Shown here: piece by piece, positions 36,784 to 46,117 of the stretch | How the letters are laid out: each line of letters begins with the position of its first letter | Position numbering within the stretch: position 1 is the stretch's first letter | Source: Clostridia bacterium | GTDB taxonomy: Bacteria; Bacillota; Clostridia; Christensenellales; Aristaeellaceae | DNA: 54,072 bases | NCBI GenBank assembly: GCA_017459565.1 | Contig: JAFUCP010000104.1 | Location: 1 to 54,072 of the forward strand | Direction of reading: 5' to 3' | Translations under genes and position numbers: made by a program | Notes under the pieces: model-generated | The model's input: the letters and a program-made list of their open reading frames with translations, nothing else | Told to the model about the DNA's origin: nothing | The model's database searches: none

Positions 36784-38561
36784 CCGGCTCCACTTCCTCC
36801 GCGCAAATTTTCCAGAATGGCGGCGCACACATCCTCTATGCGGTAGATGCCCTCCGGCATGTCAAAGCCGGCCTGCCGCAGCCGCCGCGCGAGCTTTGCA
36901 CATTCGGGCACGTCAAGCCCGATATCGTGCAGTTTTTCATCGTGGATGAATACCTCCGCCGGGGTGCCGGAATAGGCCATTTCACCCTTGTTCAGCACGA
37001 ACAGCCTGTCGCAATAGCGCCCCACGTCATCCATGGAATGGGACACCATGACCACCGTCGTGCCGGAATCGTGGATGCTCCGAATAAGGGAAAGCATTTC
37101 CCTGCGCCCCGCGGGATCGAGGCCCGCGGCGGGCTCATCCAGGATCAGAATCGAAGGCTTCATGGCCAGCACGCCCGCGATGGCGACGCGCCGCTTTTGT
37201 CCGCCGGACAGCTCAAAGGGCGATTTTTCCGCCACCTGTTCAGGGTCGAGTCCCACCTGTCGAATGGCCCAGTTCACGCGGCTGGAGACTTCATTCGGTT
37301 CGAGGCCGAGGTTGTTTGGGCCGTAGGCCACGTCCTTTGCCACGGTCTCCTCAAACAGCTGGTATTCGGGATACTGGAAAACCAGGCCTACCGTCCGCCG
37401 CACAGCGATCAAATCCGTATCTTTCAGACCAAGGTCTGTTCCTTTGACAAGCACAACGCCGGGCTCTGAACGTTCCAGTCCGTTCAGATGGGTGACAAGC
37501 GTACTCTTGCCGCTGCCCGTGTGGCCGATAATGCCTGCAAATTCCCCCTCGCGCACGGCGAGAGTGATTTCATTCAGGGCTCTGGCCTCAAAGGGCGTTC
37601 CCGGCATGTACACATGGGTCAGTTTTTTGACTTCGATGACATTTTGGCTCTCGTCCGGTTGCGCAGGGTGCCCATCATCAAAAACAGAACTGAGTTTAGA
37701 ATGACAGACTACGGTCTGATTTAAAGCTTCCCGGCGCTGGCAAAGCGCCACCGCCATCTCATTGACCGTCATAAGCTCTGCGGGCAGATCGACGCCGCCC
37801 TTGCGCAGCGCGTCCGCCAGCTTCATGACCTCGGGCACATCCAGCCCCAGTGCAAGCACCCTGTCGGTCTGGGCAAAGACCTCCCTCGGCGCGCCCTCCA
37901 GAGCGATGACGCCTTTGTCCATGACCACCAACCGGTCCGCCAGGGCGGCTTCCTCCATGAAGTGGGTGATCCACACCACGGTGATACCCTCTTCGACGTT
38001 CAGCCTGCGGGCCAGCGCAAACACGTCCCGCCGCCCGATGGGGTCCAGCATGGCAGTGGATTCGTCAAAGACGATAATCCTGGGCCGCATGGCCAGCACG
38101 CCCGCCACAGCGACGCGCTGCTTCTGGCCGCCGGAAAGCATGGAGGGGGAGGCCTGGGCATAGTCGGTCATGCCCACGCTGTGCAGCGCCTCGTCCACGC
38201 GGCGGCGAATTTCCGCGGGTTCAACGCCCAGATTCTCAAGCCCGAAGGCGCAATCCTCCTCGACGATGGTGGTGACGATCTGGTTGTCCGGGTTCTGGAA
38301 CACCATGCCGCAGGATTTGCGCACCTCATAGCAGTCGTCCTCGCTCACAGCCCTGATACCGTTTACGGTCAATTCGCCCGAGGAGGGCAAAAGCAGTGCA
38401 TTCAGCAGCTTTGCGAAGGTGGATTTACCGCTGCCGTTTCTGCCGAGAATCGCAAGAAATTCGCCCTGCGCTACGGTGAGATTGACCTTGTCCACGGCGT
38501 TGACGGGAGCATCCTCATATCTGAAGCAGACGTCGCGCGCTTCGATAATCGCTTTTTTCAT
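36777..38561 (-). CDS. ecfA: Fused ECF-transporter ATPases EcfA1-EcfA2 in one polypeptide
   Basis: 594 residues with two complete ABC ATPase units. The first (EcfA1-like) has Walker A GRNGSGKS at 40-47, LSGGQ at 142-146 and Walker B VFDES at about 164-168. A linker of about 30 residues (280-310) leads to the second (EcfA2-like), with Walker A GHTGSGKS at 346-353, LSGGQ at 451-455 and ILDEP at 473-477. In most Firmicutes these are separate ecfA1 and ecfA2 genes. No stop and no plausible internal start with a ribosome site was seen at the junction. It powers vitamin uptake with EcfT. The ATG follows CAGGAGG. Confidence 0.95.
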   Translation of the reverse strand: MKKAIIEARDVCFRYEDAPVNAVDKVNLTVAQGEFLAILGRNGSGKSTFAKLLNALLLPSSGELTVNGIRAVSEDDCYEVRKSCGMVFQNPDNQIVTTIVEEDCAFGLENLGVEPAEIRRRVDEALHSVGMTDYAQASPSMLSGGQKQRVAVAGVLAMRPRIIVFDESTAMLDPIGRRDVFALARRLNVEEGITVVWITHFMEEAALADRLVVMDKGVIALEGAPREVFAQTDRVLALGLDVPEVMKLADALRKGGVDLPAELMTVNEMAVALCQRREALNQTVVCHSKLSSVFDDGHPAQPDESQNVIEVKKLTHVYMPGTPFEARALNEITLAVREGEFAGIIGHTGSGKSTLVTHLNGLERSEPGVVLVKGTDLGLKDTDLIAVRRTVGLVFQYPEYQLFEETVAKDVAYGPNNLGLEPNEVSSRVNWAIRQVGLDPEQVAEKSPFELSGGQKRRVAIAGVLAMKPSILILDEPAAGLDPAGRREMLSLIRSIHDSGTTVVMVSHSMDDVGRYCDRLFVLNKGEMAYSGTPAEVFIHDEKLHDIGLDVPECAKLARRLRQAGFDMPEGIYRIEDVCAAILENLRGGSGAGC

Positions 38562-38750
38562 CCGGGAATCCTCCTGATTTGTTGAATTATAGCATGTGTT
38601 CGTTAAGAGTAATCCGCCAATGTGGCCAAATATCGCCGATTCCGACACAATCAACGCAAATTTTAAGTTGGCAAAAGGCAAAAGCCTCTTTTATTTTGGC
38701 CTGCAATGTGTTAGAATATGGATATCAATTTGATTAAGGAGTGAATCCAC

Positions 38751-40694
38751 ATGAATCTCAATAAGATGACCATTGAGGACGTTCAGGTCAGAGGCAAGAA
38801 GGTCCTCGTGCGCTGTGACTTCAACGTGCCGCTGGACGCGGAAAAGAATATCACCGATGAAACCCGCATCAACGCCGCGCTGCCCACCATTAAATACCTG
38901 CTGGACAACGGCGCGGCCGTGATCCTCTGCTCCCACCTGGGCCGCCCGAAGGGACAGTTCAACATGGACTTCTCCCTCGCGCCCGTGGCCAAGCGCCTGA
39001 GCGAGAAGCTGGGCTTTGAGGTGAAGCTGGCCAAGGATGTCATCGGCCCCGATGCCAAGAAGCTGGCGGCGGAGGTGGAGCCCGGCAAGGCCGTGCTGCT
39101 TGAGAACGTCCGTTTCCATGCCGAGGAAGAAAAGAATGACCCCGAGTTCGCCAAGGAGCTGGCTTCCATGGCCGAGCTGTACGTCTCCGACGCCTTCGGC
39201 ACCGTGCATCGCGCTCACGCCTCCACCGCCGGAGTGGCCGCCTATCTGCCCGCCGTTGCCGGCTTCCTGATCGGCAAAGAGCTGCAGTTCCTGGGCAACG
39301 CCGTCGAAAACCCGGTTCGCCCCTTTGTGGCGATCCTGGGCGGCGCAAAGGTCAAGGACAAGATCGGCGTCATCAAAAACCTGTTGGAAAAGGTGGACGT
39401 GCTGCTCATCGGCGGCGGCATGAGCTATACCTTCCAGGTGGCCCTGGGCGGCAAGGTCGGCCGTTCCCTGTTGGACGAGGAGCGCATCGGCCTGGCCAAG
39501 GAGCTGCTTGAGCTGGCCCAGGAAAAGGGCGTCAAGCTGCTTTTGCCCGTGGACAACGTCTGCGGTGACGACTTCTCCAATGATTGCGAGCGCATCACCG
39601 CCCATTCCCGCAACATCCCCGATAACTTCGAGGGCATGGACATCGGTCCTGAGACCGTGAAGCTGTTCAGCGAAGAGATCGCCAAGGCCCGCACCATCGT
39701 CTGGAACGGCCCGATGGGCTGCTTTGAGATGCCCAATTTCGCCGTGGGCACCTTGGCCATCGCCAAGGCGCTGGCGGAGTCCCACGCCACCACCATCATC
39801 GGCGGCGGCGACAGCGCGGCTGCCGTCACCCAGATGGGCCTGGCTGACCGCATGAGCCACATCTCCACCGGTGGCGGCGCCTCTCTGGAGTTCCTCGAGG
39901 GCAAGCAGCTGCCCGGCGTTGTGTGCCTGAAGGACCGCGAGATTCCCAAGCGCACCCCCATCATCGCCGGCAACTGGAAGATGAACAAGACGCCTGAAGA
40001 GGCCGCCCAGCTGGTTACCGACCTGATCCCCCTGGTGAAAAACGCCAAGTGCGACGTGGTCGTCTGCACCCCCGCGGTTGACTTCGCGGCCATCAAACCC
40101 ATCATCGCCGGCACCAACATCCATCTGGGTGCCCAGAACGTCCACTTCAAGGAGTCCGGCGCCTACACTGGCGAGTTGAGCGCTGAGATGCTCAAGGCTG
40201 CGGGCTGCGAATACGTGATCATCGGTCACTCCGAGCGCCGTCAGTACTTCGGCGAGACCGACAAGACCGTCAACCTGCGCACCCTCGCCGCCGTGAAGGC
40301 CGGCCTGAAGGCCATCGTGTGCGTGGGCGAGATGAAGGACGAGCGCGAAGCGGGCTACACCGACATGATCGTGACGTATCAGACCCAGATGGCTCTGCAC
40401 GGCCTGTCCGCCAACGACCTGGAAAACGTCGTGATCGCCTATGAGCCCGTTTGGGCCATCGGCACCGGCCTGACCGCCACCGACGAACAGGCGAATGAGA
40501 CCATCGGCGTGATCCGCAAGGCCGTGGAGGCCAAGTTCGGCCGCTATGCCGCCGAGCACCTGCGCATCCAGTACGGCGGAAGCATGAAGGGCTCCAACGT
40601 GAAGGGCCTGATGGCGCAGCCGGAGATCGACGGCGGCCTCATCGGCGGCGCGAGCCTCAAGGCCGCGGACTTCGCACAGGTTGTGAACTTCTAA
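38751..40694 (+). CDS. pgk-tpiA: Bifunctional phosphoglycerate kinase-triosephosphate isomerase fusion
   Basis: 647 residues. Residues 1-398 are a full [27 protein letters not shown], the GGAKVKDKI hinge and the GGGDSAAA nucleotide loop. After a very short joint, residues 401-647 are a full TPI: GNWKMNK (Asn408, Lys410), His493 in IIGHSERR, Glu565 in [11 protein letters not shown] and the phosphate loop YGGSMKG. There is no stop or ribosome site at the joint. The same fusion is known from Thermotoga maritima. It is followed by gpmA after 76 bp. Confidence 0.97.
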   Translation: MNLNKMTIEDVQVRGKKVLVRCDFNVPLDAEKNITDETRINAALPTIKYLLDNGAAVILCSHLGRPKGQFNMDFSLAPVAKRLSEKLGFEVKLAKDVIGPDAKKLAAEVEPGKAVLLENVRFHAEEEKNDPEFAKELASMAELYVSDAFGTVHRAHASTAGVAAYLPAVAGFLIGKELQFLGNAVENPVRPFVAILGGAKVKDKIGVIKNLLEKVDVLLIGGGMSYTFQVALGGKVGRSLLDEERIGLAKELLELAQEKGVKLLLPVDNVCGDDFSNDCERITAHSRNIPDNFEGMDIGPETVKLFSEEIAKARTIVWNGPMGCFEMPNFAVGTLAIAKALAESHATTIIGGGDSAAAVTQMGLADRMSHISTGGGASLEFLEGKQLPGVVCLKDREIPKRTPIIAGNWKMNKTPEEAAQLVTDLIPLVKNAKCDVVVCTPAVDFAAIKPIIAGTNIHLGAQNVHFKESGAYTGELSAEMLKAAGCEYVIIGHSERRQYFGETDKTVNLRTLAAVKAGLKAIVCVGEMKDEREAGYTDMIVTYQTQMALHGLSANDLENVVIAYEPVWAIGTGLTATDEQANETIGVIRKAVEAKFGRYAAEHLRIQYGGSMKGSNVKGLMAQPEIDGGLIGGASLKAADFAQVVNF

Positions 40695-40705
40695 TTCATA
40701 TTCCG

Positions 40706-40738
40706 GTGGAGAGCGGAGCTTGGTGTTCCACTCTCCAC
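40706..40738 (+). other. Stem-loop between pgk-tpiA and gpmA
   Basis: 8-bp stem GTGGAGAG/CTCTCCAC (40706-40713 with 40731-40738) with a 17-nt loop, no U-run: probably an intercistronic processing or stability hairpin. Confidence 0.5.
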
Positions 40739-40770
40739 ATTCAAAAATGAATCGAGGAGGATTGATTCCC

Positions 40771-41517
40771 ATGATGAAATTGGTTTTGGTTCGTCACGGC
40801 GAAAGCGAGTGGAACAAGCTGAACCTGTTCACCGGCTGGACCGACGTGGACCTGAGCGAAAAGGGCCACGAGGAAGCCAAGGCCGCCGGCCAGCTGTTGA
40901 AGGCCGAGGGTTATGACTTTGACGTGTGCTACACCTCTTACCTCAAGCGCGCCATCCACACCCTGTATCACATCCTGGACGAGATGGACCGCGCCTGGCT
41001 GCCGGTCATCAAGAGCTGGAAGCTGAACGAGCGCCACTATGGCGCGCTGCAGGGCCTGAACAAGTCCGAGACCGCCGAGAAGTACGGCGAGGACCAGGTG
41101 AAGATCTGGCGCCGCAGCTTCAACATCAAGCCTCCGGCCCTGGAGGAGACCGACGAGCGCTCTGCGCTGAACCAGCCCATGTACCGCGACGTGGACAAGG
41201 CGCTGCTGCCTGCCCATGAGAGCCTGGAGACCACCATCGAGCGTGCCGTGCCCTACTTCAACGAGGTTATCAAGCCCGAAATGAAGGCCGGCAAGCGCGT
41301 CATCATCGCCGCCCACGGCAACAGCCTGCGCGCGCTGGTGAAGTACTTCGACAATATCTCCGACGACGATATCATCGGCGTGAACATCCCCACGGGCACT
41401 CCGCTGGTGTATGAGTTCGACGACGACTTCAAGATCATCAAGTCCTACTACCTGGGCGACCAGGAGGCGCTGAAGGCCAAGATGGAGGCCGTGGCGAACC
41501 AGGGCAAGAAGAAGTAA
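40771..41517 (+). CDS. gpmA: 2,3-bisphosphoglycerate-dependent phosphoglycerate mutase
   Basis: 248 residues. Interconverts 3- and 2-phosphoglycerate, linking the PGK step to enolase. The phospho-accepting His9 lies in [20 protein letters not shown] holds the catalytic Glu and [10 protein letters not shown] the second His. The ATG at 40771 follows GAGGAGG; an ATG one codon on is equally possible. It completes a local set of glycolytic steps with pgk-tpiA and the more distant eno. Confidence 0.96.
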   Translation: MMKLVLVRHGESEWNKLNLFTGWTDVDLSEKGHEEAKAAGQLLKAEGYDFDVCYTSYLKRAIHTLYHILDEMDRAWLPVIKSWKLNERHYGALQGLNKSETAEKYGEDQVKIWRRSFNIKPPALEETDERSALNQPMYRDVDKALLPAHESLETTIERAVPYFNEVIKPEMKAGKRVIIAAHGNSLRALVKYFDNISDDDIIGVNIPTGTPLVYEFDDDFKIIKSYYLGDQEALKAKMEAVANQGKKK

Positions 41518-41536
41518 TATACGGATTTAATTAATC

Positions 41537-41565
41537 AAGGGGCCGCGCGATTTGCGCGGCCCCTT
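41537..41565. terminator. Bidirectional terminator between gpmA and glgB
   Basis: Perfect 12-bp stem (41537-41548 with 41554-41565), GATTT loop, T residues after the stem; it lies between convergent genes. Confidence 0.85.
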
Positions 41566-41577
41566 TCCATGGAAGCA

Positions 41578-43602
41578 TCATTCCACCCGTCTGAACACAA
41601 TCGCCGTCCGGCAGGGAATGTAGATTTCAAAGCCCAGCCCCTTGCCCTCGACGAATTTGGTGTAATACACATAATCCTTGCTGGTGCGGTCCATGCCGCC
41701 GAAGTCGATATCGTCCGTGGAGAAGATGACCCTGTATTTTCCCTCGCCCACGGTATGCACCGGCAGGAAGAAGTCCGTGGGGGACCAGGTGGGGTTGAAG
41801 TTGAACACATACACCAGCTCTCCCTTTGAAAAGGCGATGATTTTGCCGGGCTGGTCGATCCACAGATTGACGGTGTCCGTCTTGTTCAGTACGCGATACT
41901 TTCGCGAAAACTTGAGCATGGCGCGATCGAAGTTTTCAAGCCATTCATATTTGAGGTTCCGATTCTGAACCAGCGACCATTGGCGACGGGCATACTTGTA
42001 GCTCCAGCCGTTGCCCTCCCTTGGAAAATCAATCCACTCCGGGTGGCCGAATTCATTGCCCATGAAGTTCAGATAGCCGTCGCTGGCCAGCGCGAGGGTG
42101 ATGAAGCGGATCATCTTGTGCAGGGCGATGGCACGGTCGATGGGGATGGAGTGGTAGGACTTTTCCATGCCGGTGTACATCTCCGCGTCCGCCATGCGGA
42201 AGATCAGCGTCTTGTCGCCCACCAGCGCCTGGTCGTGGGATTCGCAGTAGCCGATGTTCTTTTCCTGCGGGCGGCGGGTGGTCAGCTCATACCACATTTT
42301 GAACATGTCCCACTGATCGTCGGAATACTCCTTGAGCAGTTTGATCCAGAAATCCGGCACGCCCATGGAAAGCCTGTAGTCAAAGCCGATGCCGCCGCTT
42401 CGAATGGGAACGCACATGCCCGGCATACCGCTCATTTCCTCGGCGATGGTCAGCGCGAAGGGGTTGACGGCATGGATCAGCTCATTGGCCAGCTGAAGAT
42501 AGGTCAGCGCGTCCACGTTGGTGTTCAGCCCGAAATACTGGGAATAGTCGGTAAAACTCGTGCCGAGGCCGTGGTCCTGATAGATCATGGAGGTCACGCC
42601 GTCGAAGCGGAAGCCGTCGAAGTGGTATTCCTCAAGCCAGAATTTCAGGTTGGAGAGCAAAAAGTGAAGCACCTCATGCTTGCCGTAGTTGAACAGCCGG
42701 GTGTTCCATGCCGGGTGCCAACCGCGCTCTCCGGGGATAAAGTACTGGTCGTCCGTGCCGTCCAGGCCGTTCAGGCCCTCGTCGGCATTGGCGGAGGCGT
42801 GGGAGTGTACCACGTCCAGCAGCACGTACATGCCAAGCTCGTGGGCCTTGTTGATCAGGTACTTCAAGTCCTCCGGTTCGCCGTATCGGGAAGAGGCGGC
42901 AAAGAAGTTGGTGACCTGGTAGCCGAAGGAGGCGTAATAGGGATGCTCCTGAATGGCCATCAGCTGCACGGTATTGTAGCCCAATTCGCGTATGTAGGGC
43001 AGGTTGAAATCGGCAAATTCGCGGTAGCTGCCCACCTCCTGGCGCTCCTGGGCCATGCCGATGTGTGCCTCATAGATGTAGGGCGGGGCAATCTTGCGCT
43101 TGCCATAGCCGCCGTCCGTCCACGGGAAGGGGCGCGGCGGGGCCCAGATCTGTCCGTTGAAGAGATGGGTTGCCTCGTCCTGCACCACGCGGCGGATATA
43201 GGCGGGAATGTGATCTGAGGTCTTGCCGTCCTTTGTGACCTGAACCTTCACCAGCTGACCGTGCTTCAGGGCGTCCGTGCCCTCCAGATGGATTTCCCAT
43301 GTGCCGTCCGCAAGCCGGGTCAGCGGATGGGATTCGCGGTTCCATCCGTTGAAGTCGCCGATCATATGCAGCGCATCCGCGCCGGGCGCCCATTCCCGGT
43401 ATACCCAGCCGGTTTCGGTCCTGGAAATGCCGTAATACAGGTAGCCGTTGGCAAAGGAGGACAGGTCCGCCTTATCGCCCAGCAGCAGCTTGCGCGTGTT
43501 TGCATGGCGGTCCATTCGCAGCGCAATGTCATTGTAATAGGGCTGCAGCCATGGGTCGATGGACAGAATCCTGTAGCGCGTCTGTTTGGGCGTATTCTTC
43601 AC
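41578..43602 (-). CDS. glgB: 1,4-alpha-glucan branching enzyme, eukaryote-type (GH13_8-like)
   Basis: 674 residues. Adds alpha-1,6 branches to glycogen. A CBM48-like N-terminus (YREWAPGADALHMIGDFNGWN) precedes the GH13 barrel, with DVVHSHAS, the nucleophile Asp334 in FRFDGVTSM, the acid/base Glu388 in TIAEEMSG and NYCESHDQ-like ESHDQA. Segments such as MAIQEHPYYASFGYQVTNFFA and NFMGNEFGHPEWIDFPR match animal/plant/fungal-like enzymes more closely than the GlgB of E. coli or Bacillus. The GTG at 43602 is chosen because AGGAGG lies 8 nt before it. No other glycogen gene is near. Confidence 0.93.
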   Translation of the reverse strand: MKNTPKQTRYRILSIDPWLQPYYNDIALRMDRHANTRKLLLGDKADLSSFANGYLYYGISRTETGWVYREWAPGADALHMIGDFNGWNRESHPLTRLADGTWEIHLEGTDALKHGQLVKVQVTKDGKTSDHIPAYIRRVVQDEATHLFNGQIWAPPRPFPWTDGGYGKRKIAPPYIYEAHIGMAQERQEVGSYREFADFNLPYIRELGYNTVQLMAIQEHPYYASFGYQVTNFFAASSRYGEPEDLKYLINKAHELGMYVLLDVVHSHASANADEGLNGLDGTDDQYFIPGERGWHPAWNTRLFNYGKHEVLHFLLSNLKFWLEEYHFDGFRFDGVTSMIYQDHGLGTSFTDYSQYFGLNTNVDALTYLQLANELIHAVNPFALTIAEEMSGMPGMCVPIRSGGIGFDYRLSMGVPDFWIKLLKEYSDDQWDMFKMWYELTTRRPQEKNIGYCESHDQALVGDKTLIFRMADAEMYTGMEKSYHSIPIDRAIALHKMIRFITLALASDGYLNFMGNEFGHPEWIDFPREGNGWSYKYARRQWSLVQNRNLKYEWLENFDRAMLKFSRKYRVLNKTDTVNLWIDQPGKIIAFSKGELVYVFNFNPTWSPTDFFLPVHTVGEGKYRVIFSTDDIDFGGMDRTSKDYVYYTKFVEGKGLGFEIYIPCRTAIVFRRVE

Positions 43603-43637
43603 AAACGGCACCTCCTGCGTCGTAATATGCTGACAAA

Positions 43638-43666
43638 ATTATAACACATATCATAGAAACTGGCAA
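43638..43666 (-). promoter_or_regulatory. Promoter of glgB
   Basis: Minus strand TTGCCA, 17-bp spacer, perfect TATAAT, 35 bp before the GTG start. Confidence 0.82.
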
Positions 43667-43765
43667 TTCAGAATTTGACAGCATCTCGCGCCGATGGGCC
43701 AATTGCCGCCGTCCTGTAGATTTCCGGCGCAAATCCGTGCCCAAATTATTTTAAATCATGTTCGA

Positions 43766-43793
43766 TTGAAATTTCATGGGAAAGTGATATAAT
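43766..43793 (+). promoter_or_regulatory. Promoter of dinB
   Basis: TTGAAA, 16-bp spacer, perfect TATAAT; the LexA box begins 11 bp after the -10. Confidence 0.8.
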
Positions 43794-43804
43794 AAAACAT
43801 ACAT

Positions 43805-43818
43805 CGAACATATGTTCT
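43805..43818 (+). promoter_or_regulatory. LexA (SOS) box upstream of dinB
   Basis: CGAACATATGTTCT fits the Gram-positive LexA/DinR consensus CGAACRNRYGTTYG at all but the last base. It lies over the expected transcription start, so LexA would block dinB until DNA damage. Confidence 0.9.
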
Positions 43819-43841
43819 TTTTTTGAAACGGAGGCCGTCCC

Positions 43842-45062
43842 ATGCGCACCATATTGCACAGCGATCTGAACAACTTCTACGCCAGCGTCGAGTGCGTATA
43901 CGATCCCTCGCTCAGGCACCGCCCTATGGCCGTCTGCGGCGATCCCGAGGCACGGCACGGCATCGTGCTGGCCAAGAACATGCTGGCCAAGCAGGCGGGC
44001 GTCAAGACGGCGGAGGCCATATGGCAGGCCAGACAGAAGTGCCCGGATCTTGTGGTCGTGGCCCCGAACCATCACAGGTACCTCCGCTTTTCCCGGATGA
44101 TTAGGCAGATTTACGCCGAATACACGCATAAGATCGAGCCCTTTGGCATGGACGAGGCCTGGCTGGATGTGAGCGACCACCCCATGGGCGGGGAAGCCAT
44201 CGCCAATGAGCTGCGCCTGCGGGCGAGACAGGAGCTGGGGCTCACGCTGTCCGTCGGTGTCTCCTTCAACAAGGTGTTCGCTAAGCTGGGCAGCGACATG
44301 AAAAAGCCGGATGCCACCACCGTCATTTCCGCGGACAACTACCGGGAAAGGGTGTGGCCGCTGCCCGTAGGGGCGCTTCTGTATGTCGGCCCGGCCACGC
44401 GGCGCAAGCTGGCGGCACGGAACCTGCGCACCATCGGCGACGTGGCCCGCTGCGCGCCCGAGACGCTTCGGACGGCCCTGGGCAAGAGCGGGGACATGCT
44501 GTGGTGCTATGCCAACGGGATGGACCGTTCGCCCGTCATGGAGCTGGGGGAATCGATGCCCGTCAAATCCGTGGGCAACAGCATGACCACGCCGGAGGAT
44601 ATGCGCAGCGACCCGGAGGCGCGGGCTGTGCTGTTGGCGCTTTCTGAGAATGTCGCTGACAGGCTGCGGGCAAAGGGCCTGCGGGGCAGGGAGGTTTGCC
44701 TGTGGGTGCGGGATTGCGAGCTGAGGTCCTTCACGACCCAGTGCAGGCTGCGGGAAAGCACGGCGCTGGCTTCTGAGATCGGGCGCAGCGCCATTCAGCT
44801 CTTTCGGTGCCACTATCGCTGGGAGAAGCCCATTCGCAGCCTGGGCGTCAGCGTGTCCATGCTGGAAAGCGAGGACAGCGACGTGCAGCTGAGCATATTC
44901 GGTGAGGCGGACCGGGTACGGCGCTATGAATTGGAGGGCACGCTGGGAGAGATACGGCGCCGGTTCGGCAGCACGGCCATACAGCGCGCATCGATCCTGG
45001 AGGGCGGATACGCTGCCACGCTGGGCTCCGTGGAGGCTTGCGGGACACGGTTTATGGAATGA
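43842..45062 (+). CDS. dinB: DNA polymerase IV (Y-family translesion polymerase)
   Basis: 406 residues. Copies damaged DNA with low fidelity. Metal ligands are Asp8 (HSDLNNFYASVE) and Asp104-Glu105 (GMDEAWLDV). The fingers/palm part SVGVSFNKVFAKLGSDMKKP and the little-finger domain (about 240-345) are intact, and QLSIF near residue 354 is a likely beta-clamp motif. A LexA box and a good promoter precede it, so it is SOS-induced. A small unknown protein and an SSB-like protein follow. Confidence 0.95.
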   Translation: MRTILHSDLNNFYASVECVYDPSLRHRPMAVCGDPEARHGIVLAKNMLAKQAGVKTAEAIWQARQKCPDLVVVAPNHHRYLRFSRMIRQIYAEYTHKIEPFGMDEAWLDVSDHPMGGEAIANELRLRARQELGLTLSVGVSFNKVFAKLGSDMKKPDATTVISADNYRERVWPLPVGALLYVGPATRRKLAARNLRTIGDVARCAPETLRTALGKSGDMLWCYANGMDRSPVMELGESMPVKSVGNSMTTPEDMRSDPEARAVLLALSENVADRLRAKGLRGREVCLWVRDCELRSFTTQCRLRESTALASEIGRSAIQLFRCHYRWEKPIRSLGVSVSMLESEDSDVQLSIFGEADRVRRYELEGTLGEIRRRFGSTAIQRASILEGGYAATLGSVEACGTRFME

Positions 45063-45081
45063 GGACAAAGGGGGAATGGAC

Positions 45082-45336
45082 ATGGCGCACCGCGCGTATG
45101 TGAGAGTTCTCGTGGACGTGGACGAAATTGGCCAGGTCCAGCCAGTCAAAATCTACTGGGAGGACGGGCGCTGCTTTGAGGTGGACCGACTGCTGGACGT
45201 TCGTCGCGCGGCTTCCACCCGGGCGGGCGGCCAGGGTATGCGCTATACCTGCCGCGTGCGGGGGCGGGCCGTGAACCTGTTTGAGGATGAGGGGCGCTGG
45301 TTCGTGGAGGCCCGGGACGTTCCGGCACGGCGCTGA
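45082..45336 (+). CDS. Small dinB-linked protein, DUF6504-like
   Basis: 84 residues. The pattern VRVLVDVDE..QPVKIYWEDGRCFEVDRLLDVRR..., then RYTCRVRGRAVNLFEDEGRWFVEA is like the small DUF6504 proteins coded next to translesion polymerases in Actinobacteria; this is by eye and unproven. The chain would fold as a small beta-sheet. An ATG at 45082 gives proper spacing from AAAGGGGG; an ATG at 45076 is also possible. It lies 19 bp after dinB and is presumably induced with it. Confidence 0.7.
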   Translation: MAHRAYVRVLVDVDEIGQVQPVKIYWEDGRCFEVDRLLDVRRAASTRAGGQGMRYTCRVRGRAVNLFEDEGRWFVEARDVPARR

Positions 45337-45412
45337 AAAAATCGGAATGAAACCGCCCCGGGGCACATATATAATAGCGAAATAAAGCACATTAAGGAAC
45401 CGGAGGGATACG

Positions 45413-46099
45413 ATGGAAAATCCAAACAACAGAATCGCGGCGGTGGGCCGCATCGACGGTGAATTGGAATTGAGCCATGAGGTGATGAACGAGCCGTTTT
45501 ATACCGGCACGTTGATGGTCAAGCGGCTGTCCGGCGCGGTTGACCGGCTTCCGATCACCATTCCCGGCAAGCTGATGGGACTGCTGCCCGAGGACAGGTC
45601 CTGGCAGCTGATGATGACCGGGCAGGTGCGATCCTATAACAAGGTGGTGGACGGCGCGGGCCGCCTGATGGTGACGCTGTTTGTGCAGAGCATCGCCCTG
45701 TCCCCGGACAATGAAACGCTGAACAAGGTTTCGCTGACCGGCGCGCTATGCAAGCCTCCGATTTACCGGTCCACACCCTTTGGCCGGGAGATATGCGATA
45801 TGATGCTGGCCGTGAACCGCGCCTTCGGCAAGAGCGATTACATACCCTGCATCGCCTGGGGCCGCAACGCGCAGTATGCCTCACGCTTCGGCGTGGGCGA
45901 CAGGGTTAGCCTGACCGGGCGGCTGCAATCCCGGGAATACCAGAAGCTGCTGGAAAGCGGCGAATATCTGGCGAGGAACGCCTATGAAGTATCCTGCTTT
46001 ACACTTGAAGCAGCGGAAAGCGTGACACCGCAGCGCGCCTTTACCGCGCCGGAAAAACGCTATGTGTTTGAGCCTGTTGGGCACAAGAGTCTGAGTTGA
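45413..46099 (+). CDS. SSB-like protein with two OB folds
   Basis: 228 residues. Residues about 103-190 read like a normal SSB OB fold (NKVSLTGALCKPPIYR, ICDMMLAVNRAFGKSDYIPCIAWG, VSLTGRLQSREY). Residues about 8-98 form a second, divergent OB unit (ELSHEVMNEPFYTGTLMVKRLSG, MTGQVRSYNK). The end lacks the acidic DDDIPF-type tip that recruits partners in classical SSB, so it is not the main replication SSB. A TATAAT lies near 45370 but without a good -35, so it may be read from the dinB transcript. The ATG follows GGAGGG. Confidence 0.8.
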   Translation: MENPNNRIAAVGRIDGELELSHEVMNEPFYTGTLMVKRLSGAVDRLPITIPGKLMGLLPEDRSWQLMMTGQVRSYNKVVDGAGRLMVTLFVQSIALSPDNETLNKVSLTGALCKPPIYRSTPFGREICDMMLAVNRAFGKSDYIPCIAWGRNAQYASRFGVGDRVSLTGRLQSREYQKLLESGEYLARNAYEVSCFTLEAAESVTPQRAFTAPEKRYVFEPVGHKSLS

Positions 46100-46117
46100 G
46101 CAGCAGCAATAGATCCG

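Noticed and set aside
37650-37740. Possible separate start for a second ecfA gene
   Set aside because: No ATG/GTG/TTG with a Shine-Dalgarno was found at the linker and the frame is open throughout, so a fusion is the simpler reading.
38660-38730. Promoter for pgk-tpiA (TTTTAT, 17 bp, TAGAAT)
   Set aside because: Only three of six -35 bases match; a promoter must lie here, but I could not fix it.
38691-40772. 693-residue open frame antisense to pgk-tpiA
   Set aside because: It mirrors the codons of a highly biased GC-rich gene, has low complexity (Gly, Ala, His, Gln, Val), no ribosome site and no family pattern.
41980-43218. 412-residue plus-strand frame antisense to glgB
   Set aside because: Mirror of the branching enzyme, rich in Val, Gly, His and Gln, with no ribosome site.
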